Shown one piece after another: positions 11,781-22,843 of a stretch of 64,000 nt of DNA; the stretch's first letter is position 1, and each line of letters starts with the position of its first letter. The stretch comes from Venturia oleaginea. Its lineage: Eukaryota > Ascomycota > Dothideomycetes > Venturiales > Venturiaceae. Both the position numbers and the translations under genes were made by a program. The DNA lies in NCBI GenBank assembly GCA_013176395.1, contig JABMLP010000001.1, forward strand, positions 1,426,001-1,490,000, given 5' to 3'. The notes under the pieces were generated by a model. That model worked only from the letters and a program-made list of their open reading frames with translations, was not told where the DNA came from and made no database searches.

Positions 11781-12641
11781 CTACCAACCCTTCCATCCGC
11801 CTGCTTTCGGCGGCTGTGCCCCTGATTGTCCCCCAAAAGGAGCTGCGCCCTGATACGACTGCGCCGGCCACCCTTCATTCCCTGCCTGCTGAGGCGGATA
11901 TGGTGCTCCCTGCTGAGGCGGATATGGTGCTCCCTGCTGAGGCGGATATGGTGCTGCCTGCTGAGGCGGATATGGTGTTCCCTGCTGAGGCGGATACGGT
12001 GCTCCTTGCTGCGGCGTTCCCTTTTGTGGCAGAAATGGTGACCCCTTCTGTGGCAGATATGGTGACCCCTTCTGTGGCAGATATGGTGCTGCCGGCTGCG
12101 GATACGGGTACGGCGCCGCTGGCTGCGGATATGGTGGCTGTTGTGACGGTTGGCGCCATCCAGGAGAACCACCCGAATAATATGGTGGTGGAGCAGGCGT
12201 CGGATTAGGTTTCAATCCAAAGGCATCAAGAATACCGTCTTGAATGTTGCCCGAAACGGAGGAGTAGACGGAGGAGTAGATGCAAGAGGCTGCGAGACCA
12301 TTGCAAGTCGGTGTTGAGGGCTTGCCGTTCCAGCCTTTTGGTGCTGGGGGGGCGTTCGGTTTGGCGCCAAAGTTGTAGTCGCCTAGGGGTGTGCTGTTGG
12401 TATTTTGTTAGTCGACTCAATTGTGAATGGAGGGGGGCAAGAGTATATCGTGGAGAGCAGAAGTAGATGGGTGAGCTTGCCTGACTCCGATTCCGTATTG
12501 TGGCTCTGGTGCTGCTGTTGGTTTCGGAGCTGCTACGGGTGCTGGCATAGGATCTGCCGCTGGAGTAGGAGCAGGTCTTGGGGCTGCTGCTGGCATAGCC
12601 AGTGCTGCTCCGGCGAGAGTTAGAACAGTGACGAAACGCAT
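11781..12641 (-). CDS. Secreted proline/glutamine-rich repeat protein
   Basis: Two exons (12641-12481 and 12393-11781) give 257 residues. The start is the ATG at 12641; the frame continues upstream only through GTG. A clear signal peptide (MRFVTVLTLAGAALA) is followed by an Ala/Pro-rich linker (to residue ~50). Next comes a short globular part with two cysteines (PTCNGLAASCIYSSVYSS). The C-terminal half is built of tandem PPQQGAPY octapeptides and PYLPQKGS variants, ending KAGGWKGW. Such composition suits a structural wall or matrix protein; no enzyme motif is present. The intron (12394-12480) needs a GC donor (GCAAGC) with a CTAAC branch site; a GT donor nearby breaks the frame. Confidence 0.65.
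11885..12090 (-). repeat. Coding minisatellite, 24-bp units
   Basis: Five nearly perfect 24-bp units run from 11885 to 12004, followed by about three diverged 24-bp units to ~12090. Each unit encodes one octapeptide (PPQQGAPY or LPQKGSPY type) of the secreted protein. Unit length is a multiple of three, so copy-number change preserves the frame. Confidence 0.85.
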
Positions 12642-14944
12642 CTTCACTAACGAGCAAAGATAAAACGAATGGAAGATGAGTCCTGAATGTCTAATGGCGA
12701 TGTAAACGTCTAAGACAAAGTTAGCATTATGTTTCTACTGTTGGTGCGGCTTGTGTCCTTTATACTAACAAGCGGTACCTGTTCGACCCGGTCATGTCTG
12801 TTCTTCCTGTTCGCCAGTGCTAACCCTGTTTACGTGTGTACGCTCTGGCGCGGAGCATGATCCTGGATTCCGTCCATCTTTCGAAGATGAACACAAGAAC
12901 TAAACAATCACAAATCAATTCCTAGAAATTATTCTTCATCTATAACAGCCTGTCAGTCTCAGTGCCTGTTCGGGGTGTGGGGCGGGATCACTAACCATTC
13001 ACGCGGAGGACTGATCCACCGCTCGTTGTCCATATTACTTTGTGGGGAAGTGCCAAGAAGAGATCATTATGGTGATCTGCTCTCAACGTTTTTACGGACA
13101 TGCTGCCTCCGATAGTGCCTGTCGTAGGACTTGATCGTATGTTAGTTCTTTGTTTCCTTTGACCAGATGTAGGTACTCCGGAATGAAGGCCTCTTGAAGA
13201 CAACGCAAGGTGTCCGTTCAAAGGCGATTACAACCGTCGTGAGATAACACAGCCCTAAACAGAACCAGGAATCTGATCAATCTGAAAGCACAGCTCACAG
13301 CCCGAAATCCCAGAAAATGGCTCTGTGCGCGTTGCATGGATGCTCTGGTACAGACTCTAATGCAACAAATTGATGTTAGTACTGTGTAATGCATACAGAG
13401 CAGAATGAGGATGAGATACTTTTGAGCAACGAATTGTCAACGCAATCCAGAGCTTTACGAATCAATCCACGGCACACATGTTCCTTAAATGAGCCCAGGG
13501 TGTTGAATTATTGTGCGTAGATTCCCTACAGTAGTTCGCTGTCAGTGGAGTGAACGCTGGGAAGAACTGCCGTAGTTCGACCTAATTGTATACCGCAGCT
13601 ATTCCCTGGATACTATATAGTTCTCCACGCATGGCTTTGTAATGACGATAAGTTAGCCACGAATCGTTGCTGTTTCTTGTATTGTAGATAAGTAACTATT
13701 TACCTTTCTTCATCCGAGCAGTTCAGAAGAGAAACAGACTGAAATATAATTGTCAAGGCCAGGAACACAACTCAGTCAAGGAGCTGCAAGCGAAAGAGCA
13801 TTCATTTGCGTACTGAGGAAGCCACAGTGTGGCGGCGCGACATGGGAGCTTTGCGTCCGAGATTGCGGGTCCGATCACAGGTGATGATCTTTGAATCTCG
13901 GCGCTCAGACATCTTTCTGGCAGCATTTGTTGGGCAGGCCGTAAGCATGTGCCGGGATGAGATCTTAAGGCCTCCCGTAATATAAAACCCGGGTTAAACG
14001 AGGCGTCACTTTCGATTTTGTACACCGTGCCTTGCGCTTAGATATTGAATAGGCGAATATTGTAGTAACATCAGCTGGATTTGAATCATGGCCAGCTGTA
14101 TGTTCCGTCGTATAACCTATCCAGATTGTCGAGAAATACCTCTACTCTTGCCGCTACTAGCTCAAGATTTAGAAACGCCAGAGCAGAACGTACCCACTCA
14201 AATTGCCAATGTATCTTTTCGTTTGTGCATAGACCCGTACGTTTGCTGGAATTTTTGAGTGACAAAATTTCAAAATTTCTGAAAGCCAAGGCAATGCATT
14301 GACGGCCAAGTAATCGGAGAGGACGTTCCGGACGGTATTCAGACACCAATCTACCTTAGGATATGATTTTAGACAGAACTACCTTCATCCGTAGGTAGAT
14401 CTCTTCTAGATAAATAGAAAGTGGTAGGGCTGCTAATGCATAGACCAGAATTGCAGGCGAGCCGCCGGGCTCTCGGAATTTTTGGATTCTGGTCAGTCAA
14501 AATTCTGGTGAAGGTCCGGGTCTAGAGCTATGCACAAACGATAATATCTAAGCGCTGCATTGACCCTCGCGTGAGAGTCATTCCCGCTCGATTCGGCTCG
14601 ATATGATGATATGGCCGCAAGGGAGCATGCTCTGATGCCAGCAAGTTCTTGGATCGAAGATGGCTCAGGCCTTCCAGGAATTGGAACCCCAAACGAATCA
14701 AGCATTCTTTAGCAAAGGTCATCCACGGGTGGTCGTGATATCATCCATACTACAAGCCTGGGATCAGGATCTTGGCCTTCTTTGATACCTGCGCACGAAA
14801 ATGAGAGCAGCGTGCCTTTATCGCATTCTATTTTCATTTCATTCCAGTCTGCGATGAAGTTTATAGCCTGATACATCATTCTAGGCAGATTTATCCATTG
14901 ATGTGAGCGCTATACGATCCTCCACGGGTGAGGTGAGGAGCTGT
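12642..14944. other. Long intergenic stretch, no supported gene
   Basis: About 2.3 kb with only short unsupported frames (for example 12991-13221, 13753-14025, 14086-14349, 14493-14722). The part next to 12,642 is the promoter side of the proline-rich gene. The minus-strand frame at 14493-14705 could be debris of the broken regulator gene to its right, but I see no motif that proves this. Confidence 0.4.
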
Positions 14945-15407
14945 GATCAATTCGCAAGTGCCCTGTAGCGAAGAACTGGCAAGTAACTCCATGCTCCATG
15001 CGCGAATCGGGGGGTTGGGATGATGACATCGTCGAACCTAAATCGTGCAAAAGCCCATATCCTGGATTGAGGAAGCCACAGGCATGACTTTGAGCAGGTC
15101 AACCTCCAAGCTCTTCTCCCGTGATGAGTCTGGGCTAGTAGTCGAAACAACATCACTGCTAACTTCCGTAGAGCTATCTGCTGGCAACTTTTTAGATCTA
15201 CTCCTCCATTTCCTCTGGGCGGCCTCAACCGTCTTGTTTGTTCGAGTCCGCAGAAAAGGTCGAATTCATATCGATATCCGCAAAGAATGCCGCTTTCCTT
15301 GCATCTTTGACAAAAGGGAAGTCCTTCGTCACACTTCATGTCGATTAGTGACGACCTTACTCGTGGTCTGGATGAGATGATCTACCTTGAGTTTCCGTGA
15401 TCTGCAT
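14945..15407 (-). pseudogene. Remnant of a Zn(II)2Cys6 transcription factor
   Basis: Splicing a 53-nt GT-AG intron (about 15341-15393, with CACTAAT branch site) joins CRSRKLK to CDEGLPFCQRCKESG, giving most of a fungal binuclear zinc cluster and lacking only the first cysteine. Upstream of CRSRKLK the frame meets stop codons and no start or first cysteine can be found. Downstream the open frame (to 14947) quickly loses any resemblance to the middle-homology region. The family binds DNA as dimers through this cluster. Loss of the 5' end and of most of the body indicates a decayed or truncated gene. An undetected upstream intron could rescue the 5' end but not the short body. Confidence 0.45.
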
Positions 15408-15772
15408 TTATTTCATCATATGCTTGGTTTCCCCTGAACGTCTGTGTCTTGCTTGGGTGTGAGATGTGAGAAGTGGAGAATTGAAACAGGTCTGCCATTG
15501 CGAACAAGGAGCTCTAGTTGCGCTGTGGGAACTACAAAACGACCTGATGGCATGTGTATAAACAGTCTGCCAAGGTCGTCAGCTAAGTTGGTAGCTACAT
15601 GGCAAGCAAGCTAAGCTCATTGTCCTGATCAAATACACAATGGTATGCATGGCTACCAAGAAGTCTGAAGATTGTATTGTCCAACAGAGAGCAACTGCAA
15701 ACTATGTCTGCCAAATCTAATCTTCATAGATGGTCACGTCCATGCCCTCATATCTCCATTCCACGTTCTTCA
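15408..15772. other. Intergenic, nothing recognised
   Basis: AT-balanced sequence with no frame above ~100 codons on its own and no repeat; 3' flank of the CUE-like gene. Confidence 0.45.
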
Positions 15773-16177
15773 CTACGTCTCACTGCTCAACTCCTGCAAC
15801 ATCTCTCTCGCCGCACTCAGACTCTTGCTGTCCCCATATATCGCTGCGATGAGACTCCCATCAATTGTCGGGAACTCCTTCTCGAGTATAGCCTGATTCT
15901 GGGAGTCCTCGTCCACCTTAGCTTGCGCCTCGTAGTTCTGGAAGTGTTCCAATTGTTCGCTTCGTTCCTGTCCCTGGGGTAGCAGATCTGTGTCTGAGTG
16001 ACAAATGGGATTGGAACCGAGAGGGTTTGAATGGTGAAAGCCTTGCTGCTGGTAGCCTGGCTGTTGGTACTGCTGGTGCCCTGGTGGGGGATTTGAAGGT
16101 GGCTGGTAGTATTGCTGGTTCGCGCCGGCTGAGGGGTTGGAGGGGGTTTGGTTTGAAGGTTGGTTTTGGTAGGACAT
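15773..16177 (-). CDS. Small CUE/UBA-like protein with Gln/Pro-rich N-terminus
   Basis: A single-exon gene of 134 residues. Residues 1-55 are Gln, Pro, Asn and Tyr rich (NQQYYQPPSNPPPG). The C-terminal ~40 residues, AILEKEFPTIDGSLIAAIYG...AREMLQEL, have the pattern of a CUE-type three-helix ubiquitin-binding domain: hydrophobic L-x-x-x-FP at the start and a dileucine-like LQEL at the end. No catalytic domain is attached, so it would act as a small adaptor; this role is inferred. The start is the first ATG of the frame. Confidence 0.6.
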   Translation of the reverse strand: MSYQNQPSNQTPSNPSAGANQQYYQPPSNPPPGHQQYQQPGYQQQGFHHSNPLGSNPICHSDTDLLPQGQERSEQLEHFQNYEAQAKVDEDSQNQAILEKEFPTIDGSLIAAIYGDSKSLSAAREMLQELSSET

Positions 16178-16549
16178 TGCGATGCTGTGATGGTGATGAA
16201 GATATAGTTGATGAGAAATTCCAAACTGGAGAGAGAGAGAGATCCTGAGCTATGTAATTGTGTCTGCCCACTAGATGCTCTTCCGACGCGTAAGCATCTC
16301 ACGTTCCATTGCGCCCCCAGAATCGTCATTGGCGGCCATAGCAAGGATCAGCACCCGCCGCCAGATGCGATTCTGGCTTCTGGCCCAAGAAGTCCTTCCG
16401 ACATCTCTCTCTTTTCATCATGGCATTTTGTTCTATCACATAGCCGCGGGGTACGGTCTTTCTAAGCCGTAAACTTTATGAAAACAGAAACTTGTAACGC
16501 GCAGCTCTGTTCTGAATGACAAATACTGTACCATCGGTACCGTCTGCCC

Positions 16550-17374
16550 TCAGAAGAAATCACAAAAACTAACCTTCACCTTCTCGTAGACCCTCCTCAA
16601 CCCTGCCATTCCAGGCACATCTTCATGGGCATCTCCAAACCTCCTGTGCCACGGTTTCGTCCCATCTCTGTACAAGCCTCTCCTTACAAGCCTAACCCGT
16701 TTATGATCCATTTCAATATGAATCTCATCTTCCAGCTTCTCCTTCGCCTGCTTCAATTTCCTCTCCTTCCTGTCTTGAACCTTGTTGGCGACTCTAATTT
16801 TGACTGCTTTGCGTTGATGGCTTTCTTCGTTGAGTGTACGACGAATTCGGTCGTTGTCCAGTGATTTGAGCGCTGATTTAGTCAAGCGTGTTGATTCTCG
16901 CTGGCTTTGTGGGCCCGGTGGTCTCGCACACCTTCCGCCGCGGGCTTCAGGCCTTCGATATCCTGAATTCCTTGATCCTCGATTTTCGCCCGACCGCTTG
17001 GAGCCGGAAGACCCTCTTGAGTTGGCCGAACCTTTCGACCTGTCTGACCTCCTGGAAGCCGCCTCACCCTCACTCTCGTCAGTCTCAATCTCCTCGTCAT
17101 TTTTTTTGACCCCCAAAGTCGCCCCGCCAGAATTGATCCTCCTCAAATTTGAGGTCCGCGCATCGAGATCGTTTTCTTTCGACGCTCTCAGGGTCAACTT
17201 TGAGCTGTTAGGACTAGCCCGATCATTTGTTGGAGACCCAGAGTCTCTACGTCCATGGTGCGGCGCGTTCTTTCGATTCGCCAATCCCTTCCCTTTCACT
17301 GTTTTGGTGGCGAAGTCGCCGCCAGTGCCGGAGTCGTTGGCCATGGAGTTGCCGAAATTGAGATTGAGCGCCAT
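16550..17374 (-). CDS. Basic, low-complexity protein of unknown function
   Basis: An open frame of 274 residues without introns. It is Ser, Arg, Gly and Lys rich (SKGSANSRGSSGSKRSGENR), with a more structured, highly charged C-terminal third (KIRVANKVQDRKERKLKQAKEKL..., residues ~190-260). That part looks like a basic alpha helix, followed by LYRDGTKPWHRRFGDAHEDVPGM. The composition suggests nuclear or RNA-associated localisation. The last residues (VKVSFCDFF) follow a possible GT donor, so a short final exon may be missing. I recognise no family. The opposite strand carries a 190-codon frame that I take to be its shadow. Confidence 0.5.
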   Translation of the reverse strand: MALNLNFGNSMANDSGTGGDFATKTVKGKGLANRKNAPHHGRRDSGSPTNDRASPNSSKLTLRASKENDLDARTSNLRRINSGGATLGVKKNDEEIETDESEGEAASRRSDRSKGSANSRGSSGSKRSGENRGSRNSGYRRPEARGGRCARPPGPQSQRESTRLTKSALKSLDNDRIRRTLNEESHQRKAVKIRVANKVQDRKERKLKQAKEKLEDEIHIEMDHKRVRLVRRGLYRDGTKPWHRRFGDAHEDVPGMAGLRRVYEKVKVSFCDFF

Positions 17375-20300
17375 TTTGCTTTTTGGTCGATGTGTATTGT
17401 GATAATTGCTCCGAGTCGCTTAGATTTCCTTGACTTTGATCTCGATTTCGAAATGCGTTCTGAACCGTTGTTTCGTCTTTGATGAAGAAATAAAGGAAAC
17501 AGATGGTGTGGCGCGGGAATCCTCGAGCTTATGCACTTCCTCGCTTTGACATTGTTGTCAGAAGTTTGTGTGGTTCGCGAGGAAAACGGGTTTGAGGTTG
17601 CGTAATATGTCAACCATGTTCGTTCAGAGTTTAATTTCGCGATCCCACCGACTGACCATACTTCAGGACCGACGAAGGCAGTGTCATCTCCGTTCAGCCT
17701 TTCTCCCTGATGCACCAACAAACGAAAATTTACTAATGATCAGGTTTAGGATGTAATGGCTTGTAGCAACGAGCCGATAGCAAAGAATTAGAGATCTGAT
17801 GTCGTAATTTTCAAAAAGACATCACTGATTATGACATGCTGATTCTAGGAGTTAATGCGTCCCAGACATTCTGCCAACAGTTTTTTATCCTTCCAAAAGT
17901 TTGCTAATTGCTGAGGATTCCCTTCCTCTAGTTTCAGTTTTGCTATCTGTCTTTTGTTAGTAAACTACAAGGTCAAGAAATCCCAGCTTCTTCATGTTGG
18001 TATTATGGTTATTAAAAGGGGTATTCTCAAATCTCAAATTGTGCTCGAGTTAGCTTCCATTGAGCCTGTCTGACGAATCTCGGCGAGTGAAGGCTCTACA
18101 TATTGGCTACCATGTTTTCCCGTGGTATTCCTTCGGGAGCACTGACTGTTTGCTAAGTATTGTAGCTGCGGCCTGTACTTAAGATTGATGTAGCCATGTT
18201 TCTGCTAGTAGCTTTAAACTTTGTCGCCAGAAACTTAGCAATCGCGATCTCAAGGGAACGGACTGTATTTCTGGGTATACCAAAGTGACATGGAGTGGCG
18301 TACCAACTGCGTTGTACCAATCGAAAATTTTCACGTTCCGACAACCCTCAAATCCATCGAATGGTGCTTCATTATTAATGCCTTCACCTGTGAGGTATAA
18401 ATTCAGCAAAGAACGTTCAATCTGGTGCTTCGACATACACTGAAGCTCCGACCGAGGACTCATGTCTTTGCGTTTAGCTTTACGCGATATGCCTCGTAAG
18501 CGAGCAAGAATCTTTGCGCTGTTGTATCCCAAGTTGTTGTATAATTCTTGTTGTTTCGGATCGAATACAAGATTCTATCTAGCTTTCCAAGGACTGCGTT
18601 TCAGTCTACGTCGTGGATGCGATCTTTCGTCGAGTTTAGCTTGGCTATGAAGAGATTCGCTCTCGTATTTAATACCGCTACTATATCCTCCATTCCTCAG
18701 CGTATAGCCCGTAGTAAAATCCGTAGTATATGCTAAAGTTGACCTCGTAGTTGATATACCGCTTAGTAGTTGTTAAACCATTCGATAGATTTTCGATATA
18801 CTTGATGTCTATTCGGAGATCTCCGCTAATCGCGGCTAAGTTCCTACTAGAGACTTAGTCTTCACTGTAGGTAACGTCCGTCGATATTATAGACTTGACG
18901 AAGTTTCGTTCGCGAATCGTAAGGGTAAAGAGTATAGCTACATTTCCGAAACGTTGTATCTAAGCGTCTCTAACTTAAATCAGTAAATATTCTATATAAC
19001 GAGGACTCGCTACGTTTTTAAGAATAAGACTTATAATCGCTTTATATCTACGTCCATCGCTACTATCTTCGCTTTTTGCTCGAGTATCTCTTCTGCTATA
19101 TCAGAGCCTATATCGTTTGCAAGATTTACTCCCCGTTCGATAATATAAAACTACTTAGAGAATCGCGAAGGCACTTCCGCTCGAAGGATTACAGAGGATA
19201 AGAAGGGGACTCGCGGATCTCGGCTATATAGACTACTAGTATCTATTCAGGTTAACATGCCATAGATCGCAAAAGTTAGATAAAAATATTTACTTTGTCG
19301 ATAACCGTAGTTCTTACCTTCTTGTTAGAGGGAGGAGAAGACATCGTGTCGAAAATCGTTTGGTGAAACGTTCTATCGGAATATTTCATATTTAGTAGCT
19401 TATACGTATATGTACCGCGGACCATATGTGATATATACGTTCTGATGAAGTGGTTCAATGAGCTTTTTACTTCCGTAGAAGATATCTTATTCGAGATATG
19501 AGCATCTATCTTTTCTTCTCCCTTCTCAGATCTGTGTAATTCTCCCTCTTTGCAGCGACAAGATCTGGTTGGCATTCGAAGCACTTATAGAAATCGAAAT
19601 CAAAACCGATCAATCCCTAGTATTATCTCCGAAATAATTTTCAAAAATCATAGTCGCCGTCTCCTGGCAGAAAAAACTTGTAGATGCCTGAAATTTGCCA
19701 ACATCGGTCTTGGGTCTAGAAATTTGCTCCAACTCAATACCCCATCACATTGGTGCATAAGTCTCCCTGTCCCATCCATGGGCAAGATCAATGACAACGG
19801 GAGTCGAAGCACTATGTTCCTATATATATATGGTAGTATATGTGAGGAGGATTCATTTTTCTACCTACTAGCTTCATCTAACAATGTCAGACGTGGTGTC
19901 TCGCGAGAGAAACTCTTGTCTCTCCAACTGCTGTAGTTCTGGTCCGAACATGAGCGTCCTAGGCAATTAACGCTCTCGGATGATGTCTAGCCCGAGAACT
20001 CATCAACATCAGCAAAGAGTGGCTTGGCAAAGATGTTCGAAATTAATGTAAGGCAACATAACGGATTCGTTTCGCCGCCGGTCAGGAAGTCGAGTAGACT
20101 TCCACCAGCCCATAGATGATGTCCCTGGACATTTTTGTTGTTTTTTCGTGGAAATTTCTGACGAATTCTTTGATTGGCGAAAAGGCACGGTACCCTGGTA
20201 GGAGATGGCCTGCTTCGCCTGTATGAAATGCAAGCAGGAGCGATGAAATCGGAGGTTAGAGGTTGGGGCTCAAGGTTTGAGGTCTGGAGGTTAAGAAATT

Positions 20301-20709
20301 GAGTCAGAGTGAAGTGGAGGGAGAAGATCACGACTCAGGTGCGATACCTTCTTCTTGGCTACTCTTACACGTGAAGGTACCCACCCAGGATGTATTCTCC
20401 GGAAGGCCAGGATCCATTCCTCCTTCGAGGCTCACGGGTCTTGTTCACTTTCACAAGATTACTCGGCAGGGGGATTTGTACTAAATCAGAGTGAATCAAT
20501 AATGACGGCAATTTTTGAATAAGCCTCGGTCCAGCCTTGGCCGTAAGCATTTCAGGTCACGTAGATAAAGACCAGAGGGACTCTGGACCTTCCCCAGATT
20601 TACTATTCCCCTTTTCCGTACGGCGACTCGCTACATAATCCATTGCCCCAATCACGTTAGCGTCATCACGCTGTGCCTTGCCCAGCCCGGAAGTTCCTCA
20701 CCGACAGCA
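17375..20709. other. Long gene-free stretch with an AT-rich core (about 17.8-19.9 kb)
   Basis: Only weak frames are present. The core is rich in TATA, TCGTAGT and similar words and has many near-open frames with stops on the minus strand (for example around 18,180-18,530 and 18,720-18,900). This would fit a very old, mutated transposable element, but I could not match it to any family. 19276-19584 (minus) is a 102-codon frame without recognisable motifs. The last ~300 bp are promoter of the aminotransferase gene. Confidence 0.4.
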
Positions 20710-22164
20710 ATGACTCCCTCAACATCTTCCTCGAAATCTTCAGCTCGTCTGCAGCAACTTTCGAATCAATTGAAACCGGCCATGAGTTGCTTCTCCGCCA
20801 GCGTCGTGCCAAAGGCACCAGAGGACCCTCTGTTTGGCCTTATGGCCGCATACAAGGCCGATACCTTTGATAAGAAGGTCGACTTGGGAATTGGAGCTTA
20901 CAGGGACGACAACGCGAAACCCTGGGTGCTGCCCGTGGTCAAGAAAGTGAGCTTGTGACATATTCTGAGCTTTGAAATGCGATCCGTATACTGATCAAGC
21001 TTGCACAGGCTGACGATATCCTTCGAAGTGATCCAGAGCTCAACCACGAGTACCTTCCAATTGCCGGTCTCCAGCTCTTCACAGCTGCTTCACAGAAGCT
21101 GATACTCGGCAAAGACAGTCCAGCAATTGCTGAGAAGCGCGTGAGTAAAACACCGCAGCATGCTCGAAGCTTGCCCCACCATTGTAGCACAAGACTCACT
21201 GTACCCCCCACTATAGGTCACTTCGCTCCAAACCGTCTCGGGAACAGGCGCCGTCCATCTTGGAGGTGCTTTCCTCGCCAAGTTCTACAGCAAGGTCTAC
21301 GACTCTGCTGCCATCTATCTCTCCAACCCAACGTGGGCCAACCACAACCAAATCTTCGAGAATGTCCACCTCCCCATTGCCACATACCCATATTTTGATC
21401 CCAAGTCTCGAGGGCTCAATTTCGATGGCATGCTATCGACCATCACTTCTGCGCCATCCCATTCAGTCATCCTCCTTCATGCCTGCGCACACAACCCAAC
21501 GGGTGTTGACCCAACACAAGAGCAATGGAAGAAGATCGCGGAGGTCATGAAGGAGCGGAAGCAATTCCCGTTCTTCGATTGTGCGTATCAGGGGTTTGCC
21601 TCGGGTAGCTTGGACACCGATGCATGGGCCGTTCGTTACTTTGTGGAGCAAGGGTTCGAACTCCTAATTGCCCAATCGTACGCCAAGAACTTTGGTCTCT
21701 ATGGTGAGCGTGCTGGATGCTTCCACTACGTCGCTGCACCAGGTGCTGAAGCTGTTGACACCACTATCCGAGTTGCGTCTCAATTAACTATCCTCCAGCG
21801 TTCCGAAATCTCGAACCCTCCTGCATACGGTGCCCGCATCGCTTCGCTCTGCTTGAACGACGCAAAACTGTTTGCCGAATGGGAAGACGATCTGCGAACA
21901 ATGTCTGGTCGTATCAAGGACATGCGAAAGGCTCTTCGGTCGAAGCTTGAGGCACTGGGAACTCCAGGACAATGGAATCATATCACGGATCAGATTGGCA
22001 TGTTCTCGTTCACTGGCTTGAATCCTACACAGGTGGCCAAGTTGCAAGAGGTGGCACATATTTACATGACCAAGAATGGACGCGTAAGCATGGCTGGTAT
22101 CAACATCCACAATGTAGATTATGTTGCCGAGGCGATATGCAAGGTGGTCAAGGAGACGTCTTAG
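20710..22164 (+). CDS. Aspartate aminotransferase (PLP-dependent, class I)
   Basis: Three exons (20710-20946, 21009-21140, 21217-22164) encode 438 residues, slightly longer than the ~410 of the cytosolic enzyme because of an N-terminal extension. It interconverts aspartate + 2-oxoglutarate and oxaloacetate + glutamate. Visible signatures are HNPTGVDP (Asn ~216), FFDCAYQGFASG (Asp ~244 and Tyr ~247, cofactor ring contacts), SYAKNFGLYGERAG (Schiff-base Lys ~280, phosphate Arg ~288) and GRVSMAGIN near the C-terminus. An in-frame Met at ~residue 25 (MSCFSA) would give a cytosol-length protein. The longer Ser/Gln-containing N-terminus could be a weak mitochondrial presequence. Introns are GT-AG. 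Confidence 0.93.
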
Positions 22165-22843
22165 ATGGATATTGTGGTGGGATGCTGATGACGACGCGGT
22201 ATGGTCATTGAGATAGATGGGATTTAATGAGAGGCGTTTCGGACTGGGCCGAAATAGCATGGATTAAGGCATTCTCTCCCCGCTCTTTCTCGTGGGAGTG
22301 GCGTCGATAGATACAATGGATCTGGCGATTTTCTTCTCGCATGACTCGACATTCACCCTGTCAACAGCAAATACGAGTAGGAAGCGAGTATGTTCCAAGT
22401 TCTAATCTTATCAGGATGCATTTCTTCTTCTCCGTGACCCTGTCCCTGTAAAATCCTGACTCGTCTCAACTTCGGGTCCCAAAGGGCATCGTCGGCCCTC
22501 TCATCCGTCAAACAAGGCCTCGATTGGATGGCGTATTGGATGGCGTCCAACAGACAAAGCACCCATTCAGCGGCTGGAAGTGGTTCGAGTTCGAGCCACA
22601 GGCGGGGAATGGCTGTGACGTAATTCCCCAGCCAATGGATGGCAATCTAAGGCAGACCACGCTGGAGGGACCTCCTTTGACTGCCGTGAGCCGCCTTGAG
22701 ATTTGGGCAAGCTCGACCGGCCAACTGCTCTCGTGGTTGGATGACGTTTCAAGAAGGGTCTACGGTGTATAAACATTCAGGCTGCCTTGAGAGCTGCCCT
22801 GACACCTTCAAACAGCATTAAGTACCTAAGCAGTCAGGACATC
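22165..22843. other. Intergenic, no supported gene
   Basis: 3' region of the aminotransferase gene and promoter of the next gene. Frames of ~70-80 codons at 22353-22776 overlap on opposite strands and match nothing. Confidence 0.5.

Noticed and set aside
11816..12208. Several 70-140-codon frames on both strands with repeat proteins
   Set aside because: A 24-bp repeat keeps all frames open; only the minus-strand frame joins to a signal-peptide exon.
16830..17402. 190-codon plus-strand frame
   Set aside because: It is the antisense of the Ser/Arg-rich gene at 16550-17374; its Ser/Pro/Leu composition is what antisense of such a gene gives.
22575..22610. tRNA gene suggested by GG-TTCGAGTTC
   Set aside because: No matching acceptor stem, anticodon arm or A box could be found around it.
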